From contig NC_089176.1 of the NCBI RefSeq assembly GCF_947507565.1, forward strand, positions 2,604,001-2,668,000: a stretch of DNA of 64,000 bases, given 5' to 3'. Position numbers and translations under genes: made by a program. Under the pieces are notes generated by a model that saw nothing but the letters and a program-made list of their open reading frames with translations, made no database searches and was not told the DNA's origin. Position 1 is the first letter of the stretch. Each line of letters starts with the position of its first letter. The DNA comes from Oscarella lobularis. Lineage: Eukaryota > Porifera > Homoscleromorpha > Homosclerophorida > Oscarellidae. Shown here in pieces: positions 10,689-20,957 of the stretch.

Positions 10689-11464
10689 CTATGACTGAGG
10701 AGGGGGCAACTCTTCAATTACAATTCTTGAAATTGCATTCCATCCAGAGTTAGCATCGAAATGACTGTGAGGAAGTCGAATACATCTTCCAACATGGAAA
10801 CCCACTTTGATCATTCCAGAAGGAAGGTTCTCGCAGTGGCCTTCAATTTGAGTTACTCTCTCTGGATCGTCATTTGCTGGTGCTCCGTATATTATTCCTT
10901 CTACAGTTGCAGGCTTTCCGCATTCGTTTCCGTTAAAAGTAAAATACCAGCGGCTGCAACAAATACCAGAACCGCAAGCTGTACGAAGCGTTCCCTGATA
11001 GAGGACACGCATTGCCGTATAATGAGATTTTTTCATAAAGGTACACTCCTAGATGATAATGCTTATGATAATGTACGATAATAAAAATTTTAGTTATACC
11101 TTGATAAGACCCACATCAAACATTGCGTTGCTATGCCACACGCAATGCTTCCAGTTGAGATTACCTGCAGGTCCAGGTGGTCCTACCTCTCCCTTAGAAC
11201 CACGATCTCCTTTCTGGCCCGTTTGTCCGTCACGTCCATCTCTTCCAGGCAGACCATGCTGTCCTGGCATGCCTGGTAATCCTGCAGCCAGTGACGGACA
11301 CTGAGCAGAAACGAAAACCTCACGTGATCCACCTCAGAAATGTACACGCAGTCTACCTTGCATTTATCTTTATCAGAATTCACTGCACTCGTAAGAGTGA
11401 GAGATAAACACGCAAGAACAGAAAACACGATGGGAAAGTTGACGCACAAATTTGTCATCATCAT
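10689..11464 (-). CDS. CTHRC1-like: CTHRC1-like secreted short collagen, CT5
   Basis: Exons 11357..11464, 11100..11300 and 10689..11048, giving 222 aa. Exon 1 encodes [17 protein letters not shown], a signal peptide. Exon 2 starts CPSLAAG and has only about 13 Gly-X-Y triplets, the shortest collagen in the array. Exon 3 is a more diverged CTHRC1 domain ([27 protein letters not shown]), with many replacements relative to the other units. Exon 1 and the start of exon 2 were the donor-type sequence for the CT1 chimera. Confidence 0.9.
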
Positions 11465-11519
11465 TGATCTGCACTAAGGTCGAGACTTGTTCTGAGTCGA
11501 TAACCAAGGTGCCACTGGC

Positions 11520-11528
11520 TTATATATT
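11520..11528 (-). promoter_or_regulatory. TATA box of CT5
   Basis: A TATATAA-type element about 55 bases upstream of the CT5 start, matching that of CT1. Confidence 0.55.
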
Positions 11529-11899
11529 GCTCAAGCAATCGCTATAAACCCCGACTTTCCTGACATTATTTTGATAGAAAACGGAAATCACGGATCCAAA
11601 ATAATCGCCTAAAAGCCGGATTTTCTTCCTTATCTACTCAACCGCTCAAACAGTTCTGGTAGGACTCTCACTGGATTGGTATGACGCGGAAAGCTGGCGG
11701 CTCATGCACGCAATGACGTAAACTCCCGCTTTTTCCAAAAGAACGACATTCCATTGCTTATTGCAACAGAAGCAGACTGTAAGAGACGGATCGCCCGACA
11801 TTCTGATTTCCCCGGAGGCGAACGCACGTGCACAAGCTTGGAACTAATTGCTACGTATTCACACACAGAAGCAAACACGCAGTTCTGACCGGCCGATCG
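11529..11899. other. CT5 upstream region
   Basis: No gene seen. It is homologous to 1366-1776 upstream of CT1. Confidence 0.5.
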
Positions 11900-11970
11900 C
11901 TATTGAGGGTGAGATAGTTCTTCAATGATAATTCTTGACATGGCATTCCCTCCGGAAAGGCATCATGTTG
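11900..11970 (-). pseudogene. Relic of a CTHRC1-like C-terminus (second copy)
   Basis: It carries the same short [16 protein letters not shown]-stop relic as 1777-1847, located just downstream of NLR2. Confidence 0.7.
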
Positions 11971-12020
11971 ACTATTTGCAATCCTGACCTTTCCACAATC
12001 GAGTTCACACGAAATGCTTT

Positions 12021-15000
12021 TCAATTCTTTTGGTCGTTCGGATCACCTACACTAAATGCATTCACCGGCAAGAGGCCGCTGAGAGACCTCTTGGCCTCTA
12101 CCACCCGTGCACTTTCTTCCCTCTCCCGCTGATTCAAATGATCATGCTCCGCTGAGCCGTCATCTGAACCAGCAGAAAGCGCGTCTTCATTAAAGCTGGA
12201 GAACAGTAGATCGCTACTACTAATCCGACTAGCAGAGCAGCGCGAAAGTTTTCGCGATGAACGGGGAAGACAACAAGCTCCGATACCCATTCTGGTCGCC
12301 GAATACAATCCTTTCAGCCAATTGCAAAGATTGACCGGCCTCACTGAGACAGAAAAAATTGACGACGAAGATCTCGAAGACATCAGTGAGGAGTACCGCT
12401 TGTGCAAAGTAGGCAAGGGTGCTGACGTTTGACCACCTGGCAGGTCGGAAGACGAAGGCAGAATATCGTCAAGAAAACTGTCGCCTAGTAAGCTATTAGT
12501 AAGAGACGTGTCATAATTCACCCTTGGAGTGCCTAAACTCAATGGCAGTGAATTCATCGGCGATCCAGTACAATGACTGTCCACTGATTTGTAAGGGTTG
12601 GTGCTGTCAGACGTCCAGCCGCAAACTCCTTGAGAGCTGTACAGCGTTAGGACGTCTATGTCATCGGATGAGACGATCAGATCAGCCCGATTTCTTACTG
12701 CATGCACGTACACGCGAAACCGCCTGTTCTCTTCAGCCGCTTCCGACGGCAGCAGCTCCTCGCTCTCCTCCGCCAGTGAAAAGAACTTATCCGCCTTTTC
12801 CAGCGTAGCCAAGCCCTCATTCCGACGTCCTTCCTTAAGGAGCTCTCGTCCTTCATAAACCAAATGCTTAGCAACAGTAACCGTTGCAAAAATCTGCAAA
12901 GGAATCGTCTCGCAAGACGGCTCGTCCTCCAAAAGATAGACGACTTCTTCAAGTTCGTTTCGAGCTGTCGCGCTAAGACGGCCAACACGGGCAGAAGCGC
13001 CTAACCGGCTTATGCCCACCAGGTACCAAAACGTTGCAAAGGACAGATGATCACATTGCAATGCCGAGGCCATTTTCAACGCTGACACATGATGGTTTAG
13101 TGCGTCGTCATACCTTTCCTGACAGAAGAAGCAATGACCTAGACGCGAAAGCAACGAGCAAGTGTCAGGATAGCTTCCACCGCACTTCCTTCCAAAGCGA
13201 ACGTTGCAAAAGGCAAGAGCTTCAGAGAGACGAGCGACAGCCAGCTCGTATTCTCCAATGCTGACGTATGCATCCGCAAGAACGCGGAAGACGTCAACGT
13301 ACTCCCGAGTCTCTTTCAGTGGAGTAGAATCGCCGCCCAATTCCAGTAAATTCAACAAACGTTTGATGGCAGCCTGGGACTCATTCTTCTCGACTTGCAG
13401 TCTTGCTTTCATTATTTCACTTTGAAAGTACCATCGTCTGTTACTGCCGCGAAGCGCTTGTTCTCCGCCTGGCCAAGCCGGTGTACTTGTATCTGCACCT
13501 TCCAAGTCATTCCCGTCCAGACAGGATTCGGCGAAGCGAAGGGAAAGCTTTCCTTTGTCAAGTTCATTGCGTCGTTTAGCAGCTGCGAATATGCAGCTGC
13601 TGAAAAAAGCTCTTCGTTCCGTCGGCGTGAAACATACTCGCAGCATTGACTTGTGATCGAGTGCAAGACGAATGTACAGCTTGTACACTTCGTCGTGCGC
13701 ACTAGCTAATTCAACGAGGCTAAGCACACGTCTAATGTCCTTAATCATGCCGTGAAGAGTCTTGAGGGCCTTGCAAGGATCATGATCGTATTCCTTTTCG
13801 AGAATAGGAAACAGTTTTTTCAGCCAACGTTTGCAATACCTTTCCGTAGCGTCTGACAGGAATTTCTCGTTCGGCAGTTTTTTCTCACGCAAGAATTCTC
13901 GGAAAATTCTTAGAAGATAGAAGTGATCTCGTCTGTCAGCGTCTTGCACGATCAAGGAATAATTGTCCAAATAATCTATGACTTCTGTTCCGAACTTTTG
14001 CTTGTCATCTTTCATGCCAACGACGTACGCGCCGTCTGCTTTGCTAAACGACCCGTCAAACAGGGCCAAAGATGGAAGATAGGCCAGTTTGTCATCGGAA
14101 AGACTCTTAAAAAGCTTTTCAAAATGACAAATGGCTGCGTCGCAGCACGACTTCTCAAAGCAATCAAACGGACGTTCGAGCAGAGTATCGAAGCGCTCCT
14201 TCGTTGACTGACCGGCACCGAGAGGTATTTGTAATAAAAATCCGGGTAGACCTTGGCAAACGTCCTGCGCCAGCATTTCAGCTTCTGAATCACTAAACCG
14301 GTCACAAAAAAAGAACTTGAGCACCTTACATGCCGGCTCTACGGTTAATGGCTTTACGTCGACTTCCTGAACCCGTCCACGTCCCTTTAGACGTCGACCT
14401 AAGCGGTAGCACGACGTCACGATGAGAGTTAACTCTCGTTTACCAGCCTTCGTGATGGATGTCAGCAATTCAATAAACGGTCGCCCATTATTTGATTTGA
14501 GAGCCATGTCAGCATTGTCAATGACAATGCAGAGATTATTTATTTTCTGCACTCTCATCAGCAGTGACTTCTCTGGCGTTCTAGCATTCACAGAATGAAG
14601 ATGGCCATATCTTAAATCAAGAGAATCTTGCAAGTGTTGGATGATCTCTTCCTTATTAGAACTGTGGCTAATGTCTACGTAGATGACTTCCCAAGGTGGA
14701 CTGCGTTTCAAAACGTGATGGGCGGCAGTGATAGCAATGGCGCTTTTTCCAGCTGCTGGGGGACCAGAAATGCAGCACAGATGAAATTCGGAGGACACGC
14801 TAGCGAGGACCGAGCGCAATTCAACGTCACGACCCACTAAGCACGCGGGTTCACCAGGAAGTGATCCAACCGACGCACTGGTAAAAGGGCCGGTAGACTT
14901 CTTCAGAGAAGGAATAAATCCTACAACAAACAACGTGTCAAAAAATGCAAAAAAAAGTCGATAAAGTTTACGTGATAGTTCGGCCATCACCATGTCTAAG

Positions 15001-15568
15001 GATTGCTGGCGGCTAAGACAGGAGCCTATTGTCAGCGACTTAAAATTGGCCAGAAGGGGGCTGGATTTTTTCATTTCCACGGCACTGATTTCTCCTTCGA
15101 CGTACGTAGGAAGAAGTAGAAAATTCTCATCTTCGGACGCTTTGATAATGAGCGCCGATCCGACCGTGTTCTTGCGATCGCCGGCACGGGTGGAACCTCG
15201 CGAAACGAAGATGATGCCGTGCGTGCTTGCCTTGATTGCGTTGCTCGTCGCTTCGGTGACGCTTTCGCCCCAGAGGATCGACTTTTCCGACGAGAATACG
15301 CGAACGTCTGCCTTCTCCAAAGCGGCGCACAGCTCGTCGGCTAACTCCTTCGTATCTTCCGCGGAGCAGACGATAACGAAGGTATCTGCGATGTTAAAAG
15401 AAGGTTAGATGCGCAGGAAAACGAGACAGCGTCTATTCCGTCGGCCGCGTGCATGCGATGGGAGTGCGATAGCGCCAGGGGCCACCGTGTTTACTACTGT
15501 CTACGCCGAAGACCGGAATGTTCAGCCTAGGTCTACTGCGTGAACAGTTTGCCTTTCGTGACGCTCAT
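12021..15568 (-). CDS. TIR-NB-ARC-TPR receptor NLR2
   Basis: Exon 1 15553..15568 (MSVTK plus one base; GC donor), TIR exon 14972..15385, large exon 12021..14920; 1109 aa. The 51-base second intron happens to be open in frame. Domains: TIR about residues 6-140 (FVIVCSAEDTKELADEL start; FSSEKSILWGES), linker with LPGEPACLVGRD, NB-ARC about 165-400 with P-loop GPPAAGKS (about 196-203), Walker B IVIDNAD, RNBS-B-like LIVTSCYR and GLPG, a helical region, then TPRs about 600-830 (RVLADAYVSIGEYELA; LLSRLGHCFFCQERYDDAL). The tail is Ser-rich with a CC/SRK motif. Such STAND ATPases act as cytosolic sensors in which ligand-driven oligomerisation activates TIR signalling or NADase activity. Ligand and output are unknown. 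NLR1 is its frameshifted near-twin. Confidence 0.85.
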
Positions 15569-15921
15569 CGCTGGCTTGCGTTGCAGCTCTGTTGTGAACG
15601 TGCTCCTCGATCGACGAAGTTCACCGGTGTCCCGGCTTTGGTGAGAGGGCGGACCGCGTCGTCTCCCACGGTCGATATCCCAGGGTCTAACTACAGTAGA
15701 TAATCATTGATTAGATTCATGCTTCCTAAATTTTCTACAGATTGTTCACGAAAGCGTTGTACCATCTAGCCACTTCAAGTCAATATGAAATTGGTTGCTG
15801 TTGTATGTATCTATTCCTACAATTGGAGCCTGCTGTCATTTAGCAAATCAACTGGTAGGCAAAACAAAGTGCAACACAGAAATCACATCAAAGCGGATCA
15901 GGCGTCTCTAATGACTGTCTA
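15569..15921. other. NLR2 upstream region and CT6 3' flank
   Basis: No gene seen. It is a copy of 5427-5766. The NLR2 promoter and the CT6 3' end must share these 350 bases. Confidence 0.5.
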
Positions 15922-16732
15922 TCAGTATGTCTGAGGTGGAGGCAGCTCTTCAATGACAATTCTTGACATTGCATTCCATCCACTGTAAGCATCATGTTGA
16001 ACGACGGAGTGTCGTACGCATTTGCCGACAAGAAAACGTACAGTGATTGCTCCGGCTTGAAGGCTTTCACAGTGACCTTCAATCTGAGTTACTCTGTGCG
16101 GATTGTCTTTTGCTGGTGATCCGTAAATTATGCCTTCAATGGTTGCAGGATTTCCACATTCGTTTCCATTGAAAGTGAAGTACCAGCGGTTGCAGCAATC
16201 ACCAGAGCTGCAACGTGTTCTAAGAGTTCCCTGATATAGAACACGAATTGCTGTAGCAGGAGACTGTTTCACAAAGCTACACCCCTACATGATAATCCAT
16301 CTATCCAATGCCATAATAGTATATAATATACTCATACCTTAATAAGACCTACGTCCAAATCTGACTCAGCAAACCAAACGCAGTGCTTCCAGTTATTAAG
16401 TTTGCCAGGTCCCGGTAATCCCACGTCTCCCTTTGCACCGCCATCTCCCTTCTCGCCTTTTTCGCCCGGCTTTCCATTGGTTCCGTCAATACCATCACGC
16501 CCATCCCTTCCAGGTAATCCGTGATGACCCGGTATGCCCGGTATTCCCGCACCACTACTGCACTGACACTGCTGACACTGAGACTCCTAGTAGGACAAGA
16601 CGAGTAAAGAAAAAGGTCAGTTCTTCATACTTGACAATGCACCTTTTCATCGTCTGACTTCACCATAGCACTGATGAGGGTTGAAAGAAGGAGAACAGAT
16701 AGAGAAATAATGAGACTGCCACGTGAAATCAT
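15922..16732 (-). CDS. CTHRC1-like: CTHRC1-like secreted short collagen, CT6
   Basis: Exons 16643..16732, 16338..16586 and 15922..16284, giving 233 aa. It is the duplicate of CT2: signal peptide, Cys cluster ESQCQQCQC, 16 Gly-X-Y triplets and the CTHRC1 C-terminal domain ending PPPQTY. Differences from CT2 are a few residues only (for example SPATAIRV for SHATAIRV, and HSVVQHD for RSFGQHD), which dates the block duplication as recent. Confidence 0.9.
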
Positions 16733-16785
16733 GCTCCAGCCTCTTCACCAATGCCTGCTACTGCGGCTAGGTCTGAACTCAGGGC

Positions 16786-16795
16786 TTTTATATAC
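16786..16795 (-). promoter_or_regulatory. TATA box of CT6
   Basis: GTATATAAAA on the minus strand, 54 bases upstream of the start codon, as in CT2. Confidence 0.6.
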
Positions 16796-17307
16796 CCCCC
16801 CCTTCCGGATATCAATGTGCGCCTAAGACACGGCTTTCCTGCATCTTTGCGGTTTTCCTTCATTCCAACTTGATGCATTTACCGTACGGTATAACTGTTA
16901 TATTGTCCAAGAGAAATAAACCTATTTGAGTTTACTTTAATTAATCAAGAGGTATACTTTTGACATTACTTATTTTATTTATGGTAGACAGGTAATCATG
17001 TACGGAACCCGGTAGATCGGCCAATACGCGTCGAGGGTTGTTCCGTCGTAAAATAAATTAATATCACTATCACTATCACTATCACTGGTGAGAAGGCGGA
17101 CCGCACTAACTACAGTAAATTTTCGACAGGTTGTTCACGAAAGCGTTGTGCCATCTACCCACTGCAAAGGTCAACATGAAATCGGTTGCTGTGTATTCCT
17201 AAAATTGGAGCCTTCACTCTGCTGTCATTTAGCAAATCAACTGGTAGGCAAAACAAAGTACAACACAGAAATCACATCAAAGCAGATCAGGCATCTCTAA
17301 TGACTCT
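16796..17307. other. Spacer between CT6 and truncated exon
   Basis: No gene seen. It is a copy of 6647-7109, with the TATCAC microsatellite at about 17062-17087 and the conserved 3' flank of the collagen units. Confidence 0.5.
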
Positions 17308-17476
17308 CTATGTCTGAGGTGGAGGCAGCTCTTCAATGACAATTCTTGACATAGCATTCCATCCGCTGTAAGCATCATGTTGACCGACCGAGTTTGCCGA
17401 CAAGAAACGTACAGTGATTGCTTCGGCTTGAAGGCCCTCACAGCGACCTTCAATCTGAGTTACTCTGTGCGGATTG
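17308..17476 (-). pseudogene. Truncated CTHRC1-like last exon
   Basis: Third copy of the half-domain relic (RVTQIEGRC to EELPPPQT). It is nearly identical to 7110-7278 and carries the same upstream breakpoint. Confidence 0.8.
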
Positions 17477-17839
17477 AGCCGTCTAGACATCTAATGCCAT
17501 AATAGAATATAATGTATTCATACACTTGCTCATGATAGCCTTAGACTAAATCACATTCAAGGCTTGATCTTTTATGGTTTGTGCATGATGGTTTGTGCCC
17601 GCTTCTGTTTAGCCAGCATCTGCGTCTGTCTTTTTAGTTATTAGCTAATAAAGGTTGGCAACTGTACGCATGGACTCTGTGCGTGTGCATCTGTTGTTCG
17701 ACGCAGCGCTTGGTCTTCCTGCAGCGCGAAATAAGTCTGAGCGGTTCAAAATTCAGGAAAAAAGGTCTGGTGCAGGTAGGTGAAAGAAAAAGAAAGAAAA
17801 CATGTTTCAAGCAGGCTGCAACGGTTAGGTATGGTGTTT
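17477..17839. other. Conserved flank downstream of CT7
   Basis: No gene seen. It is a copy of 82-435 and 7279-7632. Confidence 0.6.
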
Positions 17840-18709
17840 CTATGACTGAGGTGGAGGCAATTCTTCAATGATGATTCTTGACATTGCATTCCATCCAGAG
17901 TTAGCATCGTGTTGATCGCGAGGATCTCGAACGCATTTTCCAACATGAATGCCTACTGCTATCGTCCCAGCAGGAAGCCTCTCGCAGTGACCTTCAATCT
18001 GAGTCACTCTGTTGGGATTGTCTTTTGCTGGCACTCCGTATTTTATTCCTTCGATGGTTGCAGGATTTCCACATTCGTTTCCATTGAAAGTGAAGTACCA
18101 GCGGTTGCAGCATTGACCAGAACTGCAATACGTCCGAAGTGTCCCCTGATAGAGAACACGAATTGCCGTAGCATGAGACTTTTTCACAAAGTTACACGCC
18201 TACATGATAATCTGCATGAGAACACACAAAACATACAGTATTGCATGTACCTTAAGAAGACCCGCATTCAAGCCTGAATTTGAATACCACACGCAATGCT
18301 TCCAGTTGAGTTCACCAACAGGCTCAGGTAGACCCACTTCTCCTTTAGCACCGCTATCTCCTTTAATTCCTTTCTGACCCGTTTTTCCATGAATACCGTC
18401 ATGTCCATTGTTTCCAGCTAAACCGATGTCTCCTTTAGCGCCTCCATCTCCTTTTATTCCTCTCTCGCCCTTGACTCCATCCACGCCATCACGTCCATCT
18501 CTTCCAGGCAAACCGTGCTGTCCTGGTATGCCTGGTATTCCTGCACCCAACAGCGAAGACTAGATGCAGAAAAGATCACGTAACCTGTCTTAGAGGTTAT
18601 AAGTAAGACTTTCTACCTTGCTATTATCAGAGTCTTGTGCTCTGGTGAGAGATAGAAGCACAAAAACATAAAACGCAATCAAAAGATAGATGCTGAACTT
18701 TGTCGTCAT
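17840..18709 (-). CDS. CTHRC1-like: CTHRC1-like secreted short collagen, CT7
   Basis: Exons 18617..18709, 18251..18559 and 17840..18199, giving 253 aa. It is the long-collagen class, paralogous to CT3 at an offset of 10,207 bases. The last collagen triplet carries a Gly-to-Glu change (GLP-EPV where sisters read GLP-GPV), which interrupts the strict Gly-X-Y pattern just before NWKHCVW. The C-terminal domain is intact with [14 protein letters not shown] and [13 protein letters not shown]. Confidence 0.9.
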
Positions 18710-18751
18710 TGATCACAAAAAAGCGATGCTGTTTGAGTCCAATTTTTACTG

Positions 18752-18760
18752 TTTATATAG
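18752..18760 (-). promoter_or_regulatory. TATA box of CT7
   Basis: CTATATAAA on the minus strand, about 45 bases upstream of the CT7 start codon. Confidence 0.55.
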
Positions 18761-19029
18761 TGTTTGACTAATCGCTCTAAATAACGGGTCTTTCTGGCTC
18801 AATCAAAAAACGCGGAGTTACTCTACCTGACCAAAGCAATTGCCTTGACGTCACTGCCGGAGATAATGGCATACACACAGATGAGATCGAAGGACCGCTA
18901 GGATCATCCAACGCCGTCAGACTGCAAATACTAGAGTATAGTGGTACAATCAGATGTCCGCGTCTACTAAATTATTTTAGCATTGCCTCATTTTGAGACG
19001 TTTCCTCAAGAATGCCAAAACACGAAGTC

Positions 19030-19217
19030 CCCGCATCTTTTGCCACGTGGAAAGCCTCCAGGAGCGGGAACTGGCCCACGCAGTGTCGTGCTTTGCCGAA
19101 GCGATGACGAAAATGCCGTAGAAAATAGTAGCGCCAGCGGCCACCGTGTTTACTACTGTCTATGCGATGTTCAGCCTAGATCTACTGCGTGAACAGCTTG
19201 CCTTTCGTGACGCTCAT
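19030..19217 (-). pseudogene. Relic of an NLR 5' end (second copy)
   Basis: Exon 1 (MSVTK with GC donor) is preserved at 19202-19217. After a shortened intron the minus strand reads FVIASAKHDTAWA near 19075-19113, a decayed TIR start. It is the counterpart of 8740-8903 in the next block. Confidence 0.55.
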
Positions 19218-19527
19218 TGCTGGCTCGCGTTTGCAGCTCTGTTGTGAACGTGCTCCTCGATCGACGAAGTCACCGGTATCCCGGCTTTGGGCGGACCGCG
19301 TCGTCTACAGTAGATAATCATTGATTAGATTTCCTGCATGATAAATTTTCGACAGGTTGTTCACGAAATCTACAACTATCTACCCACTGCAAAGGTCAAC
19401 ATGAAATTGGTTGCTGTATATATTCCTAAAATTGGAGCCTGCTGTCATTTAGCAAATCAACTGGTAGGCAAAACAAAGTACAACACAGAAATCACATCAA
19501 AGCAGAGCAGGCGTCTCTAATGATTCT
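19218..19527. other. Repeated 3' flank of CT8
   Basis: No gene seen. It is homologous to 8904-9195 and to the flanks of CT2 and CT6. Confidence 0.5.
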
Positions 19528-20342
19528 CTATGTCTGAGGTGGAGGCAGCTCTTCAATGACAATTCTTGACATTGCATTCCATCCACTGTAAGCATCATGA
19601 TGATCCCGAGGAGATCGAATGCATTTGCCGACATAAAAGCCTACTGATATCGTCCCAGCAGGAAGCTTCTCGCAGTGACCTTCGATCTGAGTCACTCTGT
19701 GAGGATCATCGCTTGCTGGCCCTCCGTATTTTATTCCTTCAATGGTTGCAGGACTTCCACATTCGTTTCCATTGAAAGTGAAGTACCAGCGGTTGCAGCA
19801 AGAACCAGATTTGCATAACGTTCGAAGTGTTCCCTGATATAGAACACGGATTGCCGTAGCAGGAGACTTTTTTACGAAGCGACACTCCTACATGATACAT
19901 AATCCATCTATCCAATGCCATAATATAATATAATAGATTCATACCTTGATAAGACCGACATCCGAACTTGACTCACCGAACCAGACGCAGTGCTTCCAGT
20001 TAAGCTCGTTGCCAGGTCCAGGTAATCCCACTTCTCCCTTTGCACCGCTATCTCCCTTCTCGCCTTTTTCGCCCGGCTTTCCATTGATCCCGTCAATACC
20101 ATCACGCCCATCCCTTCCAGGTAATCCGTGCTGACCCGGTATGCCCGGTATTCCCGTACCACTACTGCTGCACTGACACTGCTGACACTGAGACTCCTTA
20201 TAGGACAAGACGAGTAAAGGAAAAGGTCAGTTCTTCATACTTGATAGCGCACCTTTTCATCGTCTGACTTCACCATAGCACTGATGAGGGCTGAAAGAAG
20301 GAGAACAGATAAAGCAATCATGAGACTGCCACGTGAAATCAT
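19528..20342 (-). CDS. CTHRC1-like: CTHRC1-like secreted short collagen, CT8 (chimeric)
   Basis: Exons 20253..20342, 19945..20196 and 19528..19887, giving 233 aa. The last exon has no early Met but is fully open from the acceptor ([17 protein letters not shown]) to the stop. It follows CT4 in its distinctive part ([21 protein letters not shown]), whereas intron 2, the collagen exon (Cys cluster, 16 triplets), exon 1 and the TATA box follow CT2/CT6. It is therefore a second recombinant gene. The intact frame and splice sites argue that it is functional. Confidence 0.88.
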
Positions 20343-20401
20343 GCTTCAGCCTCTTCACCAATGCCTGAGGCTGTTACTGCGGCTAGGTCTGAACTCAGGC
20401 C

Positions 20402-20410
20402 TTTTATATA
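20402..20410 (-). promoter_or_regulatory. TATA box of CT8
   Basis: TATATAAAA on the minus strand, 60 bases upstream of the CT8 start codon. Confidence 0.6.
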
Positions 20411-20704
20411 CCTTCCCCACACCTACTGAAAACATTGCTTTCCGGCTTAGATGAATATCAATGTGCGCCTAAGACACGGTTTTCCTGCATCTTTCCGGTT
20501 TTCCTTCATTCCAACTTGATGCATTTACCGGTTTTGCCGCGTCAACAATAGCTTCCATTCGCCAAAACATAGATGGTCAAAAGGTCGGTATATAATTAAT
20601 TGAAATCAGTTAATTGAATAAACAATCGCCAAGCTGCTGCAGAAAGAAGTTGAAAGGCAGTCACGTCTGGTATCTACGATTAGCATAAAAAATCAATAGT
20701 AGTA

Positions 20705-20905
20705 GTAGTAGTGAAGAAGACGACGACGACAAAGATCTCGGATTCATCAGTGACGATTCATGTGACTGGGAGCGCCCAAACAGGGAAGTAGACGTCCGAG
20801 GTTCACAGGCATCAAATTCTTCTCGAGAATCCAAACTAGGCAGGGCGTTGCGTTGACGGGGTACATCGGTTGATGCAATCCAGCGTGATCCAGAGCATAG
20901 AAGGC
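20705..20905 (-). pseudogene. Relic of an NLR C-terminal tail
   Basis: This stretch closely matches 29270-29480, the Ser-rich C-terminal tail of NLR5, including the GAC/GTC run and the segment encoding SLDSREEFDACEPR. It is not attached to a TPR or NB-ARC exon and lies just downstream of NLR3. A short (TAG)n run sits at its edge. It is probably the last remnant of a lost NLR5-type gene. Confidence 0.7.
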
Positions 20906-20957
20906 GGAAGCTAGATAAATGAAACTAACTTTCATGCTATAAAAGGTAATAAAACTG

